Counted from the first letter of the stretch, positions 10,566 to 19,711 are shown. The stretch: 64,000 nt of DNA from Gammaproteobacteria bacterium RIFCSPHIGHO2_12_FULL_36_30 (GCA_001801815.1 MGXU01000010.1:62001-126000), one strand, 5' to 3'. The notes: generated by a model not told the origin, from the sequence alone. A program made the numbers and translations.

Positions 10566-12623
10566 TTATTTTTCTCTCAACAATAAAATATTACCATTCC
10601 ATGCTAATTTTTTTATTGCTGGAAATTCAGCATTAGACTTAACGCGAATTATTTTTTGTTGAAAATTCTTTGTGTCATTATACAATTGATTTAAGCCCGC
10701 ATTATTTTCTAATGATATTTTTGCTGATTTTTTAATGGATAATAATGCAGTTGGTGGAATACGAATATCGGTTGCGCCCATCCATAATACTTTGTGATTA
10801 GGATAAAAATAAATATCACTTTCCCATAAACGTAATTCAATAATGCGTTTTCGTTTTGTAATATGTTTAATCATAAAAATAACAGGTTGTTTATTGCGAT
10901 ATAACCAAGGCAATAACGGAATATGATATTGAGCCTGATAACTTGAAAAACGCTGCAAAGATTCTTTTAATTTAAATTTTCCATTAGTTGTGATTGGTTT
11001 CCAACCTGATTTTTCCAGCGTTTCAGTAATATTTTTTAATGAACCTTGCCATTGCAAATTAAATGGTTGAAATGGTTTTCCAAAACGGTTGTTGCGATAA
11101 AGTGGTGTGTAATGCAATGGTGATTGCCACCATGAATTAATTGTCATGTGTTGCTGTGGCCAAATTGCTGTGGTGTCATTAACAATCATATCTAATGATT
11201 GCGCGATGTTAACACCCCAAGGAACACCTAATGCAATTACTAATAAAATTGTTGCACTTATCGCTGAAATACAAAATGCACTTTGTTTTTTAGGCATTCT
11301 GCGATAGCTGATAATACACAATAATAAAATACTTAATCCTAATAAAAAGCTACCAATAATATCTGTAAACCAATGCGCACCTAAATACATTCTTGAAAAT
11401 GCAACAAGCGCGATCATGATGCAACTTAATGTGTATCCAATCCATCGATAACCTTTCACAGCGATTTGTGCAATTAAAAAAGCAATAAAGCTAAAGATGA
11501 CAAAACTTAATGTAGTGTGGCCGCTGGGAAAAGAAGACGTTGCTGAAACCACTTCAAATCCTTGTGGTCGAACAGAATGTGAAATATGTTTAAAAATAAT
11601 GACTGCGGCAGCAGTAATTGCAAATGCTGCAAAAAAATGCGCTGCTGATCGCCATTGTTTTTTAATTAATAAACCAACAATCATCAATCCACTAATTAGT
11701 TCAATTGTTTTTGGCGTGCCCATAATGGTAATTGCAGAAAATATATCATTCCAGTGCGGTGTGCGAATAGTTTGTAGCACATGGAAAATAGGATAATTAA
11801 TCGCAGTTAATACATCGTGGTTTCTAACATCAACTAGTAAAATTAAAAATAAAATTGCAGAAATAACAGCGGTAAATAATAAAGTTAATTGATGATGATC
11901 TCTTGGATTTTGTTGATTGGTGACGAAACGAATAAAAAATCGCCCCATATTTTTTCTGGATAAATAACTCCACAGTTTATCAGTTGCAAAATTAATTCCG
12001 CGTGTTAGTTGAATAAAGAAGTGTTGAATTAGCCAGTAAATAAGCCACAAAGTAAGAACTGTTCCTAAACCATAGAGAAAAAATTGTGTGGTTTCTGCTT
12101 TTGGAATTTCTCGCGACAACGCACCCAATAAAACACCAGGCATCATATACATCACTGCCCAAAATACAGCAGATGGCAGTGCAGCGATAATAAATCGTAG
12201 CCAACTTAATTGTAATAATCCGGCAACTAATGGCACTGTACTTCTTGCAGGACCAATAAAACGCCCTAAAATAATGCTTTTTCCGCCATGACTTTTAAAA
12301 AATGATTCACCCATTGCAAGCCATTTCGGATGTTTTTTAAAAGGCCACATCGTGCGAAGTCGCTCGTTATAATAAAATCCAAAACCAAAACCAGCGCAAT
12401 CTCCCGCAAATGCGCCGATTGAAGCAATTAAAAAAGAAGAAATCATTGGTAGCGCATCAGAACCAATTAATACGCCAACTAATGTCATTGTAATTGAGCC
12501 GGGGACAATTGTGCCGATCAACGGCAATGATTCTGAAAATGCAATCAGAAAAATTAATACGTGACTCCAATGTGGATGATCGCGTAAAAAATTTGAAATT
12601 AAATTATAGTAGTGATGTTCCAT
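10566..12623 (-). CDS. DedA-PAP2-LssY fusion membrane protein
   Basis: 685 residues in three parts. Residues 1-200 are a DedA/VTT domain (SESLPLIGTIVPGS; GRFIGPARSTVPLVAG). Residues about 240-440 form a PAP2 phosphatase with SFPSGHTTLS and SRMYLGAHWFTDI, the two catalytic motif regions. A C-terminal LssY-like domain follows from about 500. DedA proteins carry undecaprenyl phosphate or other lipids across the membrane, and PAP2 enzymes hydrolyse undecaprenyl or phosphatidyl phosphates. A lipid-carrier recycling role is inferred, strengthened by the downstream gtrA. Confidence 0.9.
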   Translation of the reverse strand: MEHHYYNLISNFLRDHPHWSHVLIFLIAFSESLPLIGTIVPGSITMTLVGVLIGSDALPMISSFLIASIGAFAGDCAGFGFGFYYNERLRTMWPFKKHPKWLAMGESFFKSHGGKSIILGRFIGPARSTVPLVAGLLQLSWLRFIIAALPSAVFWAVMYMMPGVLLGALSREIPKAETTQFFLYGLGTVLTLWLIYWLIQHFFIQLTRGINFATDKLWSYLSRKNMGRFFIRFVTNQQNPRDHHQLTLLFTAVISAILFLILLVDVRNHDVLTAINYPIFHVLQTIRTPHWNDIFSAITIMGTPKTIELISGLMIVGLLIKKQWRSAAHFFAAFAITAAAVIIFKHISHSVRPQGFEVVSATSSFPSGHTTLSFVIFSFIAFLIAQIAVKGYRWIGYTLSCIMIALVAFSRMYLGAHWFTDIIGSFLLGLSILLLCIISYRRMPKKQSAFCISAISATILLVIALGVPWGVNIAQSLDMIVNDTTAIWPQQHMTINSWWQSPLHYTPLYRNNRFGKPFQPFNLQWQGSLKNITETLEKSGWKPITTNGKFKLKESLQRFSSYQAQYHIPLLPWLYRNKQPVIFMIKHITKRKRIIELRLWESDIYFYPNHKVLWMGATDIRIPPTALLSIKKSAKISLENNAGLNQLYNDTKNFQQKIIRVKSNAEFPAIKKLAWNGNILLLREK

Positions 12624-12635
12624 GTCATCCTAATT

Positions 12636-13607
12636 TTAAGTAACAACTTCACCTTTCGCCTGCAAATCTGCATGATAAGAAGAGCGAACGAGCGGACCGC
12701 TTGCAACATTATCAAATCCAATTTCTTTTGCAAAATTTGCATGATCTAAAAATTCTTGTGGTGTGACATATCGATGCACGGGCAAATGATATTTTGTGGG
12801 TTGTAAATATTGTCCGAGTGTTAACATATTAACATCATGCGCGCGCAAATCACTTAACACTTGTCGCACTTCATCTGGTGTTTCGCCTAATCCTAACATC
12901 ATGCCTGATTTTGTTGGAATATGGGGGAAGCGTTCTTTAAACGTTTTTAATAATGTTAATGAGACTTTGTAATCTGAACCTGGACGTGCTTGTTTATATA
13001 AACGTTCTGTTGTTTCTATATTATGATTAAATACATCAGGTAAATTTACACTCGTTGCGCTGAGCGCACGTTCCATTCGTCCGCGATAATCAGGAACTAA
13101 AGTTTCAATTTTAATTTCAGGACATTGTTCGCGAATTGCTTGTATACAAGCACTAAAATGACTTGCACCGCCGTCGCGTAAATCATCGCGATCAACAGAG
13201 GTAATCACAATATATTTTAAATTTAATAACTGAACTGTTTTTGCGAGATTTACAGGTTCATTTGGATCAAGTGGATCCGGACGACCGTGTCCGACATCAC
13301 AAAATGCACAACGTCTCGTGCATTTATCACCCATAATCATAAATGTTGCTGTACCATGTCCAAAACATTCATTTAAATTGGGACAAGATGCCTCTTCGCA
13401 AACAGTATGTAATTTATGTTCGCGTAAAATATTTTTAATGCGTTGCACTTTGTCGCTATTCGTTAATTTAATGCGAATCCAATCTGGTTTTCGCAATATT
13501 TCCGCTTCATTTTCAATTTTAATTGGGATGCGCGACAATTTATCTTTGCCGAGTGTTTTTTGTAATGGGTCGTAAGAATTTTTTGTTGTCATAATTTTTT
13601 TGCTCAT
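12636..13607 (-). CDS. lipA: Lipoyl synthase
   Basis: Radical-SAM enzyme inserting two sulfurs into protein-bound octanoate. It shows the auxiliary cluster [12 protein letters not shown] and the SAM cluster CTRRCAFC. I start at 13607 ([11 protein letters not shown], 323 aa, near family length). The longer frame from 13643 would code 12 residues from a dispersed repeat. No strong SD is visible before 13607, and 13592 (MTTKNS) is an alternative. lipB lies upstream on the same strand, separated by a family A repeat. Confidence 0.95.
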   Translation of the reverse strand: MSKKIMTTKNSYDPLQKTLGKDKLSRIPIKIENEAEILRKPDWIRIKLTNSDKVQRIKNILREHKLHTVCEEASCPNLNECFGHGTATFMIMGDKCTRRCAFCDVGHGRPDPLDPNEPVNLAKTVQLLNLKYIVITSVDRDDLRDGGASHFSACIQAIREQCPEIKIETLVPDYRGRMERALSATSVNLPDVFNHNIETTERLYKQARPGSDYKVSLTLLKTFKERFPHIPTKSGMMLGLGETPDEVRQVLSDLRAHDVNMLTLGQYLQPTKYHLPVHRYVTPQEFLDHANFAKEIGFDNVASGPLVRSSYHADLQAKGEVVT

Positions 13608-13612
13608 GAGGA

Positions 13613-13854
13613 GTTTCGCGTTATATAAAATCTTTGCGCTCACTCGCGATAATGTAACTGAAAAAATAAGTTGAGATGTAAAGATATGACCTATCGCTTT
13701 TTCCGCTCGAAAATGAACCGTCCCTGGTTCGGTCCCTCGTCAATCCTGACGCTATTCGCTACAAAAGAGACAGGTCACATCTTCCCATCAGCTTAATTTA
13801 TAATTTCAGTTACATTACCGCTCGTTCGCTTAAGATTTATTTTTTGTGCGAAAC
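13613..13854 (-). repeat. Family A structured repeat, copy 1 (inside lipB-lipA)
   Basis: A 242-nt palindromic element bounded by GTTTCGC and GCGAAAC. Read on the minus strand it matches 35671-35914 and 18310-18556. It begins 6 nt after the lipB stop and ends 5 nt before the chosen lipA start. Nested arms include TAATGTAACTGAAA/TTTCAGTTACATTA, then ACCTGTCTC against GCGATAGGT (one G-U and one mismatch), then GAACC/GGTTC. Confidence 0.92.
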
Positions 13855-13860
13855 GCCTAT

Positions 13861-14496
13861 TTATATTGCCAGATTATACCCGAAATTTCTTAAAAAAGCG
13901 GGTACAATTGCTCTTTTTATTTCATCAAGAGAAATAGTTGGATTCAGCGTTTTAATTTGTGTCATTTTCATATTTTGAAAACCACAAGGATTAATATATG
14001 AAAACGGCGTTAAATCCATATCAACATTCAGCGCGATGCCGTGATAACTACAACCTTTTCGAACACGCAATCCAATCGAACAAATTTTTTCATCATTAGC
14101 ATACACACCCGGCGCATCACATTTTGATGTTGCAATAATAGACATTTCAGACAATAAATCAATAATGCATTTTTCTAATGTGCGAACAAATTCACGCGTG
14201 TGCATTTTTTTACGCTGTAAATCAATTAATGCGTACAGTACTAATTGTCCAGGACCGTGATAAGTAACTTGTCCACCTCGATCAGTTTGTATAACAGGAA
14301 TGTTATGTGCATTTAAAATATGCTCTGCTTTTCCCGCCAATCCTTGCGTAAAAACAGATGGATGCTGCAAAAGCCAAATTTCATCTGGCGTTTTTTCCGT
14401 GCGCGAATCGGTAAAATCACGCATGTTTTGCCATGTTTTTTGATAGTCGCAAAGACCAAGGTCTTGAATAATGATACTGCTTATATTTGTGTCCAT
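13861..14496 (-). CDS. lipB: Octanoyltransferase
   Basis: Transfers octanoyl from acyl carrier protein to lipoyl domains, feeding LipA. The 211 residues show RGGQVTYHGPGQLV (substrate pocket), the catalytic Lys/Cys region with GLRVRKGCSYHG, and NPCG. It is the upstream partner of lipA; the usual spacer is filled by a family A repeat. Transcribed away from the TPP riboswitch. Confidence 0.95.
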   Translation of the reverse strand: MDTNISSIIIQDLGLCDYQKTWQNMRDFTDSRTEKTPDEIWLLQHPSVFTQGLAGKAEHILNAHNIPVIQTDRGGQVTYHGPGQLVLYALIDLQRKKMHTREFVRTLEKCIIDLLSEMSIIATSKCDAPGVYANDEKICSIGLRVRKGCSYHGIALNVDMDLTPFSYINPCGFQNMKMTQIKTLNPTISLDEIKRAIVPAFLRNFGYNLAI

Positions 14497-14573
14497 AATT
14501 CTGAGTTAACGGCTAACTTTTTTCTCCCACTTCCACTCCCACTTTAAGCGCAAATTATGCTACGATCATGTCG

Positions 14574-14660
14574 CTTTTGCCAGGGGTGCGTTTATTCGCT
14601 GAGAAAATGAAAGTCATTTAACCCTTTGAACCTGTCTGATTAATATCAACGAAGGAAGGC
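14574..14660 (+). promoter_or_regulatory. TPP riboswitch (THI-box)
   Basis: The conserved THI-box pieces occur in order: CAGGGGTGC (14581-14589), GCTGAGA (about 14598-14604), ACCCTTTGAACCTG (about 14620-14633), TAAT and a closing GAAGGAAGG (14651-14659). The final purine tract doubles as the ribosome site 3-7 nt before the ATG at 14663. Ligand-bound folding would therefore hide the SD, as in other Gram-negative THI-boxes. Confidence 0.93.
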
Positions 14661-14662
14661 CC

Positions 14663-15307
14663 ATGATCACATCTCATCTTATTGGTGAAATCACCCTATC
14701 AATTTCTAGTGTTATTTATTGTGTTTGGTTTATTCCGCAAATTTGGGAAAATTTTCAGCGAAAAAGTACTGATGGATTAAGCTTGTGGATGCACGGATTA
14801 TTATTTCTTGGGTATAGCATCGATTTGATGTATGGCTTTGGCCGACACATGCAATGGCAATATTGTCTCGTAACTATTGTTGGATTAATTTTTCTGTTTA
14901 TTCAGCATTATCAATTTGCGCGCTATGATTTAAAATCTAAAACAGAATATTGGAATTTTGCTGTATTAAGTTGTCTTGTTATTTTTGCTTTATTATTTTC
15001 AATTTTAAATATTACCGTGTTTCATCACAACAAATGGTATTACGATAAAGCAGGTTATGTTGAAACAGGGTGTTATTTTGCATATGTCTTCCCACAGATA
15101 ATTAAAAATTATTGCAAAAAATCCACTTTAGGATTAAGTAGATTATTTGTGACATTTTCTATTTTGCTTGGTTTCCTGGATTTTATATCAGCATTAACTT
15201 TACACTGGGATCTCCCAAGTTTATTGATGCCATCAGTGGATATTATCAAAAAACTAATTCTTGTTTTGCAGATGATGTATTACGCGAAGAAAACACAAAC
15301 ACTTTAA
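14663..15307 (+). CDS. PQ-loop transporter under a TPP riboswitch
   Basis: 214-residue membrane protein, about seven helices, with two PQ-loop repeats: WFIPQIWENFQRKSTDGLS in the first half and YVFPQIIKNYCKKSTLGLS in the second. PQ-loop (SWEET/MtN3-like) proteins move small solutes. The TPP riboswitch directly upstream makes thiamine or a thiamine precursor the likely cargo; this is inference from regulation, not from sequence. No thiamine biosynthesis gene is adjacent. Confidence 0.88.
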   Translation: MITSHLIGEITLSISSVIYCVWFIPQIWENFQRKSTDGLSLWMHGLLFLGYSIDLMYGFGRHMQWQYCLVTIVGLIFLFIQHYQFARYDLKSKTEYWNFAVLSCLVIFALLFSILNITVFHHNKWYYDKAGYVETGCYFAYVFPQIIKNYCKKSTLGLSRLFVTFSILLGFLDFISALTLHWDLPSLLMPSVDIIKKLILVLQMMYYAKKTQTL

Positions 15308-15434
15308 AGAGCTTAAGTTTTTGTGGCTTTAGCTTCTTATTTAATATCTTGTTCTGCGCGGTTATACTAACGTGGGTTGAGCACTGTCTATACAAACAAG
15401 GATTTTTTTATGTGCATTTATGGAAAAATATTAA

Positions 15435-16982
15435 ATGACCATATGTACATCTAATTTTCGAAAAATAAGACGCACTATTTTATTTTATTTAATTGCTACC
15501 GCTATTGCTTTTCCATCATTTATAAACGCGCACGAAGATAATCCAACCTATTTTTTACATACACAACATGCCTTAGTGCAATTAGATTATCAAACCATTC
15601 CCATTCCCGGTTATGAACCATTAGGTTTATCAGGTTTGCATTATTTGCATGGTATTAATCAGTGGTTTTACGTAGGTTTTGGTACTGATTTTGCAATGTT
15701 AGAAGGAAATTATGGTGGCTTTTTTACGCTGGACGTAACAACACAAATTCGACATCAAATTATTGGAAATTTATTTGGAGATGCGGGATTTGCTTTTGGT
15801 GGTGGTGCGGGCGGAACAAGCGCAGCAAACTCATTAATCATTGCTGGCAATGGAAGATATATTAATACTTATGCGGGTATGAGCTATCGTTTACATAATG
15901 TATTCATCGGCATAAATTATAGTTACTTTCATTTTTCCAATTCATTAATCAATCATGCACAAGTAGAATTCTACATTCAGAAATCAATTTCTTATGGCGC
16001 AGGCGCTTATCGTTATTTAGATAAAACAGTGCATGCTTTGTCGCAACTTTTTTATGATAAGGATTGTCCAAATGAATCAAAAAATGTTTTTGGTTTTGAA
16101 CTCAATAATTTTTTTCAATATCATCCACAAGGTTTATCTAAAAAAACAATTAATTTAGTTGCAGTCACATTTGCGCATTATCTCGGTGCAAATGATTTTG
16201 CATTTATTGAAGCGGATGCAGGTTATTATGGGCTACCTGCATATAACCAATTGGTGGGTGGGTTGGGTTATCATTTTTTACTTTTTCCAAAAATAGGTTT
16301 AATTACTCAACTAGGTGTTGGTTCAGGCGGTTATGATTTAGCAGAAATGAATACTGGATCTGGCTTATTAATTTATCCTAAATTTGCATTGGAATATTCA
16401 TTAACTCGACATTTTGCACTTGCATTAACGGGTGGATATTTATTTGCGCCACAAGGAACGTTTCAAAGTTTTTCTGCTGGTGCCGCAATAAATTATTACT
16501 TGATGACTGGTGGAAAAATTCAGCATGACAATATTTTTGATAAACCAATTTTTCGCGGTTTTCGATTTCATTTATTTAATCAAACTGAATTTGATGTAAA
16601 ATTTCAAAAACCCACACCCACAAATGTAAACTTGATTTCTGCAGAAGGTGATTTTTTTGTGCGAGAACATTGGTTTATTCCAGCGCAAGCGAGTTTTGCT
16701 TATACTGGTTACACTGGTTATGGCGAAGCATTATTGGGATTTGGTTTACAAACTAAACCGGCAGCTGCAAAACATTTTCAATATTTTTTTCAAACGATGG
16801 TTGGTGGCAACAATGCAAGTTTTATCATTAAACCGGAATTAGGTGTTGATTATGGTTTAAGTGATTCAATTGCTTTGTATGGTATGGCAAGTCAAACTAT
16901 TCCGATCAACACTCAGGAATTAAATAATTTTTATTCAGTTGGATTAGGTTTAACATACCGCTTTTCGTTGTTAGAAAATTAA
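15435..16982 (+). CDS. Putative outer-membrane beta-barrel protein
   Basis: 515 residues with an N-terminal signal sequence (hydrophobic TILFYLIATAIAFPSF, cleavage near INA-HEDN). A long run of alternating Gly/aromatic strands follows, typical of barrels (for example GFGTDFAMLEGNYGGFFTL, VGLGLTYRFSLLEN). The C-terminus lacks the classic final Phe but ends in an amphipathic strand. I recognise no specific family. Stands alone and converges on the 17061-17480 gene. Confidence 0.72.
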   Translation: MTICTSNFRKIRRTILFYLIATAIAFPSFINAHEDNPTYFLHTQHALVQLDYQTIPIPGYEPLGLSGLHYLHGINQWFYVGFGTDFAMLEGNYGGFFTLDVTTQIRHQIIGNLFGDAGFAFGGGAGGTSAANSLIIAGNGRYINTYAGMSYRLHNVFIGINYSYFHFSNSLINHAQVEFYIQKSISYGAGAYRYLDKTVHALSQLFYDKDCPNESKNVFGFELNNFFQYHPQGLSKKTINLVAVTFAHYLGANDFAFIEADAGYYGLPAYNQLVGGLGYHFLLFPKIGLITQLGVGSGGYDLAEMNTGSGLLIYPKFALEYSLTRHFALALTGGYLFAPQGTFQSFSAGAAINYYLMTGGKIQHDNIFDKPIFRGFRFHLFNQTEFDVKFQKPTPTNVNLISAEGDFFVREHWFIPAQASFAYTGYTGYGEALLGFGLQTKPAAAKHFQYFFQTMVGGNNASFIIKPELGVDYGLSDSIALYGMASQTIPINTQELNNFYSVGLGLTYRFSLLEN

Positions 16983-17005
16983 GAAGAGTTTGCGAGACAA
17001 GCTAA

Positions 17006-17037
17006 AATGTGAGACGTAATAAATTACATCTCACATT
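17006..17037. terminator. Hairpin between convergent genes
   Basis: AATGTGAGA (17006-17014) pairs with TCTCACATT (17029-17037). After one mismatch, GTAAT pairs with ATTAC around an AA loop. Neither strand has a long T tract, so this is a structural hairpin or weak bidirectional terminator. Confidence 0.6.
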
Positions 17038-17060
17038 GTGTATTGCAAAAATGACACGCG

Positions 17061-17480
17061 CTAATGCACCGCCATTAATTCTTTTCGCATCGACCCATCT
17101 CGTGCAAACCAATAACTCATTTCAGTATTAAAAAAATTGGTGTTATTCATTTCATTTGCTGATAAAGATTCAAATGCGTTTGAATTAGAAAAATCAATAA
17201 AATCTATTTTTTCAGCTATAATTTCGGCATTATTTTCAGAACAAAAATCACCGCGGACAGAAATGGTCATGCCAGGAAATCCAAATGTCATAATTCGATA
17301 TGTATCATCTTGATTGAGAATAACGCGATAATGTTCAATTTTATCGACGGTATTTTCATCGTGATGTCGTTTTCGAGAAACAATAATCATCGCATCGGAA
17401 TTTTTTTTAGCGACAACTGGCATCATGGTGACGCTGCCGACTAAAAAAACAAGACATCCGGTTCCGTTGTACAGGTGCAT
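17061..17480 (-). CDS. Hypothetical small protein, possibly exported
   Basis: 139 residues, no family recognised. The N-terminus has a short hydrophobic stretch (CLVFLVGSVTMMPVVA) that could be a signal or anchor; the rest is polar with two Asn-rich patches (SNSNAF, NEMNNTNFFN). It is divergent from the LexA-like regulator, and the inverted-repeat operator lies between the two starts, so it is a candidate target of that regulator. Confidence 0.6.
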   Translation of the reverse strand: MHLYNGTGCLVFLVGSVTMMPVVAKKNSDAMIIVSRKRHHDENTVDKIEHYRVILNQDDTYRIMTFGFPGMTISVRGDFCSENNAEIIAEKIDFIDFSNSNAFESLSANEMNNTNFFNTEMSYWFARDGSMRKELMAVH

Positions 17481-17551
17481 GTTGTGGCTCCTTATTATTT
17501 TTAATTTAATTTCCTAGATTTTAAATACAAACATGTTAGAATTTTCCAAAT

Positions 17552-17596
17552 TTTAATGTAATACAACATTAACGTTTCGAACTATATTACATTAAA
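17552..17596. promoter_or_regulatory. Inverted-repeat operator between divergent genes
   Basis: TTTAATGTAATA (17552-17563) and TATTACATTAAA (17585-17596) are perfect 12-nt inverted repeats. Their centres are 33 bp apart, about three helical turns, so both half-sites face the same side of the DNA. It lies 43 nt before the XRE/S24-like gene and 71 nt before the divergent gene start. Probable autoregulatory operator. Confidence 0.7.
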
Positions 17597-17639
17597 GTTC
17601 ATATTTCAAGTTGTGGTTTTTTGATAAGGACAATAAAAC

Positions 17640-18302
17640 ATGGAAAAGAAAATGCGCACAATAAGTTTGATGAATGTTGTCAAGCAATTATTAGCATGTG
17701 CAGATTTAACAGCAAACGGTTTAGCAAAATTATTAAAATTACCAACGCCGACTGTTCATCGATTAGCGACAGGTGAAGTCGAAGATCCGCGCATTTCAAC
17801 ATTAATATTAATTGCTGATTATTTCGGCGTGACGATCGATCAATTAATGGGAAGAAAAAAATTAGAAAAACATTTTTATTCTAAAAATATAAATCAAAAT
17901 TTCAGATTACCTTTTTCAATTCCATTATTAACTTTGCGCGATGCATGTAAATTTCGAACTCATTTGCAAAATCCACCACATTGGTTTTGTTGGCAATCGA
18001 ATACAGATTACGACGATGATGAAAAAATATTTGCAGTAAAAATTCAAAATAATTTATATGATCCGTTATTCGCACAAAATACTGTATTGATTATTAACCC
18101 TGAAAATGCAGCGAAAAATGGTGATTATGTGTTAGTAAATTTTGATGATGATGCTGCGCCAGTTTTAAAACGTTATATGTCGGAGGGAAAAAATAAATAT
18201 TTTTGTACTATTAATGATGAATTAAAAACAACGCCGTACAATCAAAAAGAAATGATAATGGTTGGTGTTGTGATTGAAGCATATAGAAATTTTAGAGATT
18301 AA
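17640..18302 (+). CDS. XRE/S24-like transcriptional regulator
   Basis: 220 residues with an N-terminal helix-turn-helix (residues 10-70, LTANGLAKLLKLPTPTVHRL) and a C-terminal LexA/CI-like fold with KNGDYVLVNF and VLKRYM. The Ser of the self-cleavage site is absent: the aligned place reads NNLYDPLF instead of GxSMxP, while the Lys region is kept. It therefore probably does not self-cleave like LexA and may act as a ligand- or partner-sensing repressor. A 12-bp inverted repeat upstream suggests autoregulation. Confidence 0.85.
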   Translation: MEKKMRTISLMNVVKQLLACADLTANGLAKLLKLPTPTVHRLATGEVEDPRISTLILIADYFGVTIDQLMGRKKLEKHFYSKNINQNFRLPFSIPLLTLRDACKFRTHLQNPPHWFCWQSNTDYDDDEKIFAVKIQNNLYDPLFAQNTVLIINPENAAKNGDYVLVNFDDDAAPVLKRYMSEGKNKYFCTINDELKTTPYNQKEMIMVGVVIEAYRNFRD

Positions 18303-18309
18303 AAAAGTT

Positions 18310-18556
18310 GTTTCACACAAAAAATAAATCTTAAACGAGCGAGCGATAATGTAACTGAAATTATAAATTAAGTTGATGGAAAGATGTGACCTGTCTCTTT
18401 TGTAGCGAATAGCGTCACGACAGACGCGGGACCGAACCAGGGATGGTTCATTTTTGAGCGGAAAAAGAGACAGGTCGCATCTTTTCATCTCAACATATTT
18501 TTTCAGTTACATTATCGTGAGTGAGCGCAAAGACAAAATTTTTAATAGCGTGAAAC
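18310..18556 (+). repeat. Family A structured repeat, copy 2
   Basis: A 247-nt copy bounded by GTTTCAC and GTGAAAC, where the other copies have GTTTCGC and GCGAAAC: a G-C pair replaced by A-T on both sides. The inner stem ACCTGTCTC/GAGACAGGT is fully paired. It starts 7 nt after the regulator stop codon, sense to both flanking genes, and fills most of the 303-bp gap before the response regulator gene. Confidence 0.93.
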
Positions 18557-18605
18557 CCATATATTAAATTTTAAATTAATTCACGGAAATTAAGGAAGAA
18601 AAGAA

Positions 18606-19568
18606 ATGAGAAATTTACCATTATTTTATTATCCCGGCACTTGGATTTATGTAGACGATGACAAAACTTTATTAGGCTGCATGAGTCTTGCATTTGATGA
18701 GAATGCTCACTCTAAAACATTTTCATCGCCAAATCGCTGTGTTGAGTTTTTAAATCATTATCAATCACCCTCATCTCAACAACATTTTTTACAATGCAAT
18801 AATAATGATGAAAGTCACGGCATTTTACAACACACGCCAATTGATTTTGATATTACAAAAATAGCTAATTTTGCAGATGAAAAGCATCGTTACGAAGAAA
18901 TTACCGCGATGTTGATTGATTATCACATGCCCGAAATGAATGGATTTTCATTATCTCAAGCATGCGGTCATTTGCCCGTCAATAAAATATTATTAACGGG
19001 GAAAACAGAAGATGAAAAAGTAATTAATGGTTTTAATCAAAATTATATTCAGCGTTATATTCAAAAAGGTTCTGATAATCTCGAAGAAAATGTGATCAAA
19101 CAATTAAAAGAATTATCTTTTGGCTATTTTCAAAAAATAACTGCGCCATTATTGGCATATTTAGAAGTTGAAAATTTACTACCATTATCCGATCCAATTT
19201 TTATTGATTTCTTTCTCAATTTTTGCCAGCAAAATAATATTCGCGAATATTATTTAATTGACAAGCAAGGTAGTTTTTTATGTATCGACGCAGATGACAA
19301 AAAATCTTATTTTGTAATGCAAACTGATCGCAGCCTGGAAACCTGGCTTTCCATTTATTACACCGGCACAGAATTTTCCCCCGACTTCGCAGAAAAAATT
19401 CAAGACCGCGACATCATTCCGTTTTTTGGGCAAGGGAAAGAAGCGTGGCAAATTGAACAGTATGAATGGTTTAAGCATTTTCATTATGTGAAAGGGATTA
19501 TTGCCGGTAGGGAAAAATATTATTGGATTTATATTACAGATGAAGAATATAAAAAGAAGCATGGATAA
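18606..19568 (+). CDS. Response regulator without DNA-binding domain
   Basis: 320 residues. The receiver domain has the acidic pair in YVDDDK (about 17-18) and the phosphoacceptor Asp in LIDYHMPEMNG (residue 105). It carries a roughly 60-residue insertion between these, longer than in standard receivers. LLTGKT and IQKGSD supply the Thr and Lys positions. The C-terminal ~170 residues match no output domain I recognise. It sits 143 nt before a hybrid kinase and probably forms a two-component pair with it. SD AAGGAAG precedes the start. Confidence 0.82.
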   Translation: MRNLPLFYYPGTWIYVDDDKTLLGCMSLAFDENAHSKTFSSPNRCVEFLNHYQSPSSQQHFLQCNNNDESHGILQHTPIDFDITKIANFADEKHRYEEITAMLIDYHMPEMNGFSLSQACGHLPVNKILLTGKTEDEKVINGFNQNYIQRYIQKGSDNLEENVIKQLKELSFGYFQKITAPLLAYLEVENLLPLSDPIFIDFFLNFCQQNNIREYYLIDKQGSFLCIDADDKKSYFVMQTDRSLETWLSIYYTGTEFSPDFAEKIQDRDIIPFFGQGKEAWQIEQYEWFKHFHYVKGIIAGREKYYWIYITDEEYKKKHG

Positions 19569-19578
19569 AAATCTCACT

Positions 19579-19686
19579 ATCGGCGTGCTTGCTCGCGCGC
19601 GCACTTCCATCTGCCTGGCTAAAATATGAAGTGTATTGAATATTATTAGTAGCGATGGAAGTGGGAGCGCTAGCGACCACGCCGAT
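19579..19686 (+). repeat. Family C repeat hairpin
   Basis: Two 33-nt arms (19579-19611 and 19654-19686) are reverse complements at 28 of 33 positions around a 42-nt AT-rich loop. The element begins 10 nt after the response regulator stop codon. Its right arm recurs in carB (1501-1533) and, inverted, at 32481-32512. Confidence 0.88.
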
Positions 19687-19711
19687 GACTGAACTGCAGG
19701 AATAGCAATAT

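Noticed and set aside
13608-13643. N-terminal extension of lipA ([12 protein letters not shown])
   Set aside because: These codons lie in the family A repeat or its edge and are not part of the conserved lipoyl synthase.
14518-14545. Repeat copy upstream of the TPP riboswitch
   Set aside because: Only a short AG/TC-rich match to the segment at 59768-59791; too low in complexity to call a family member.
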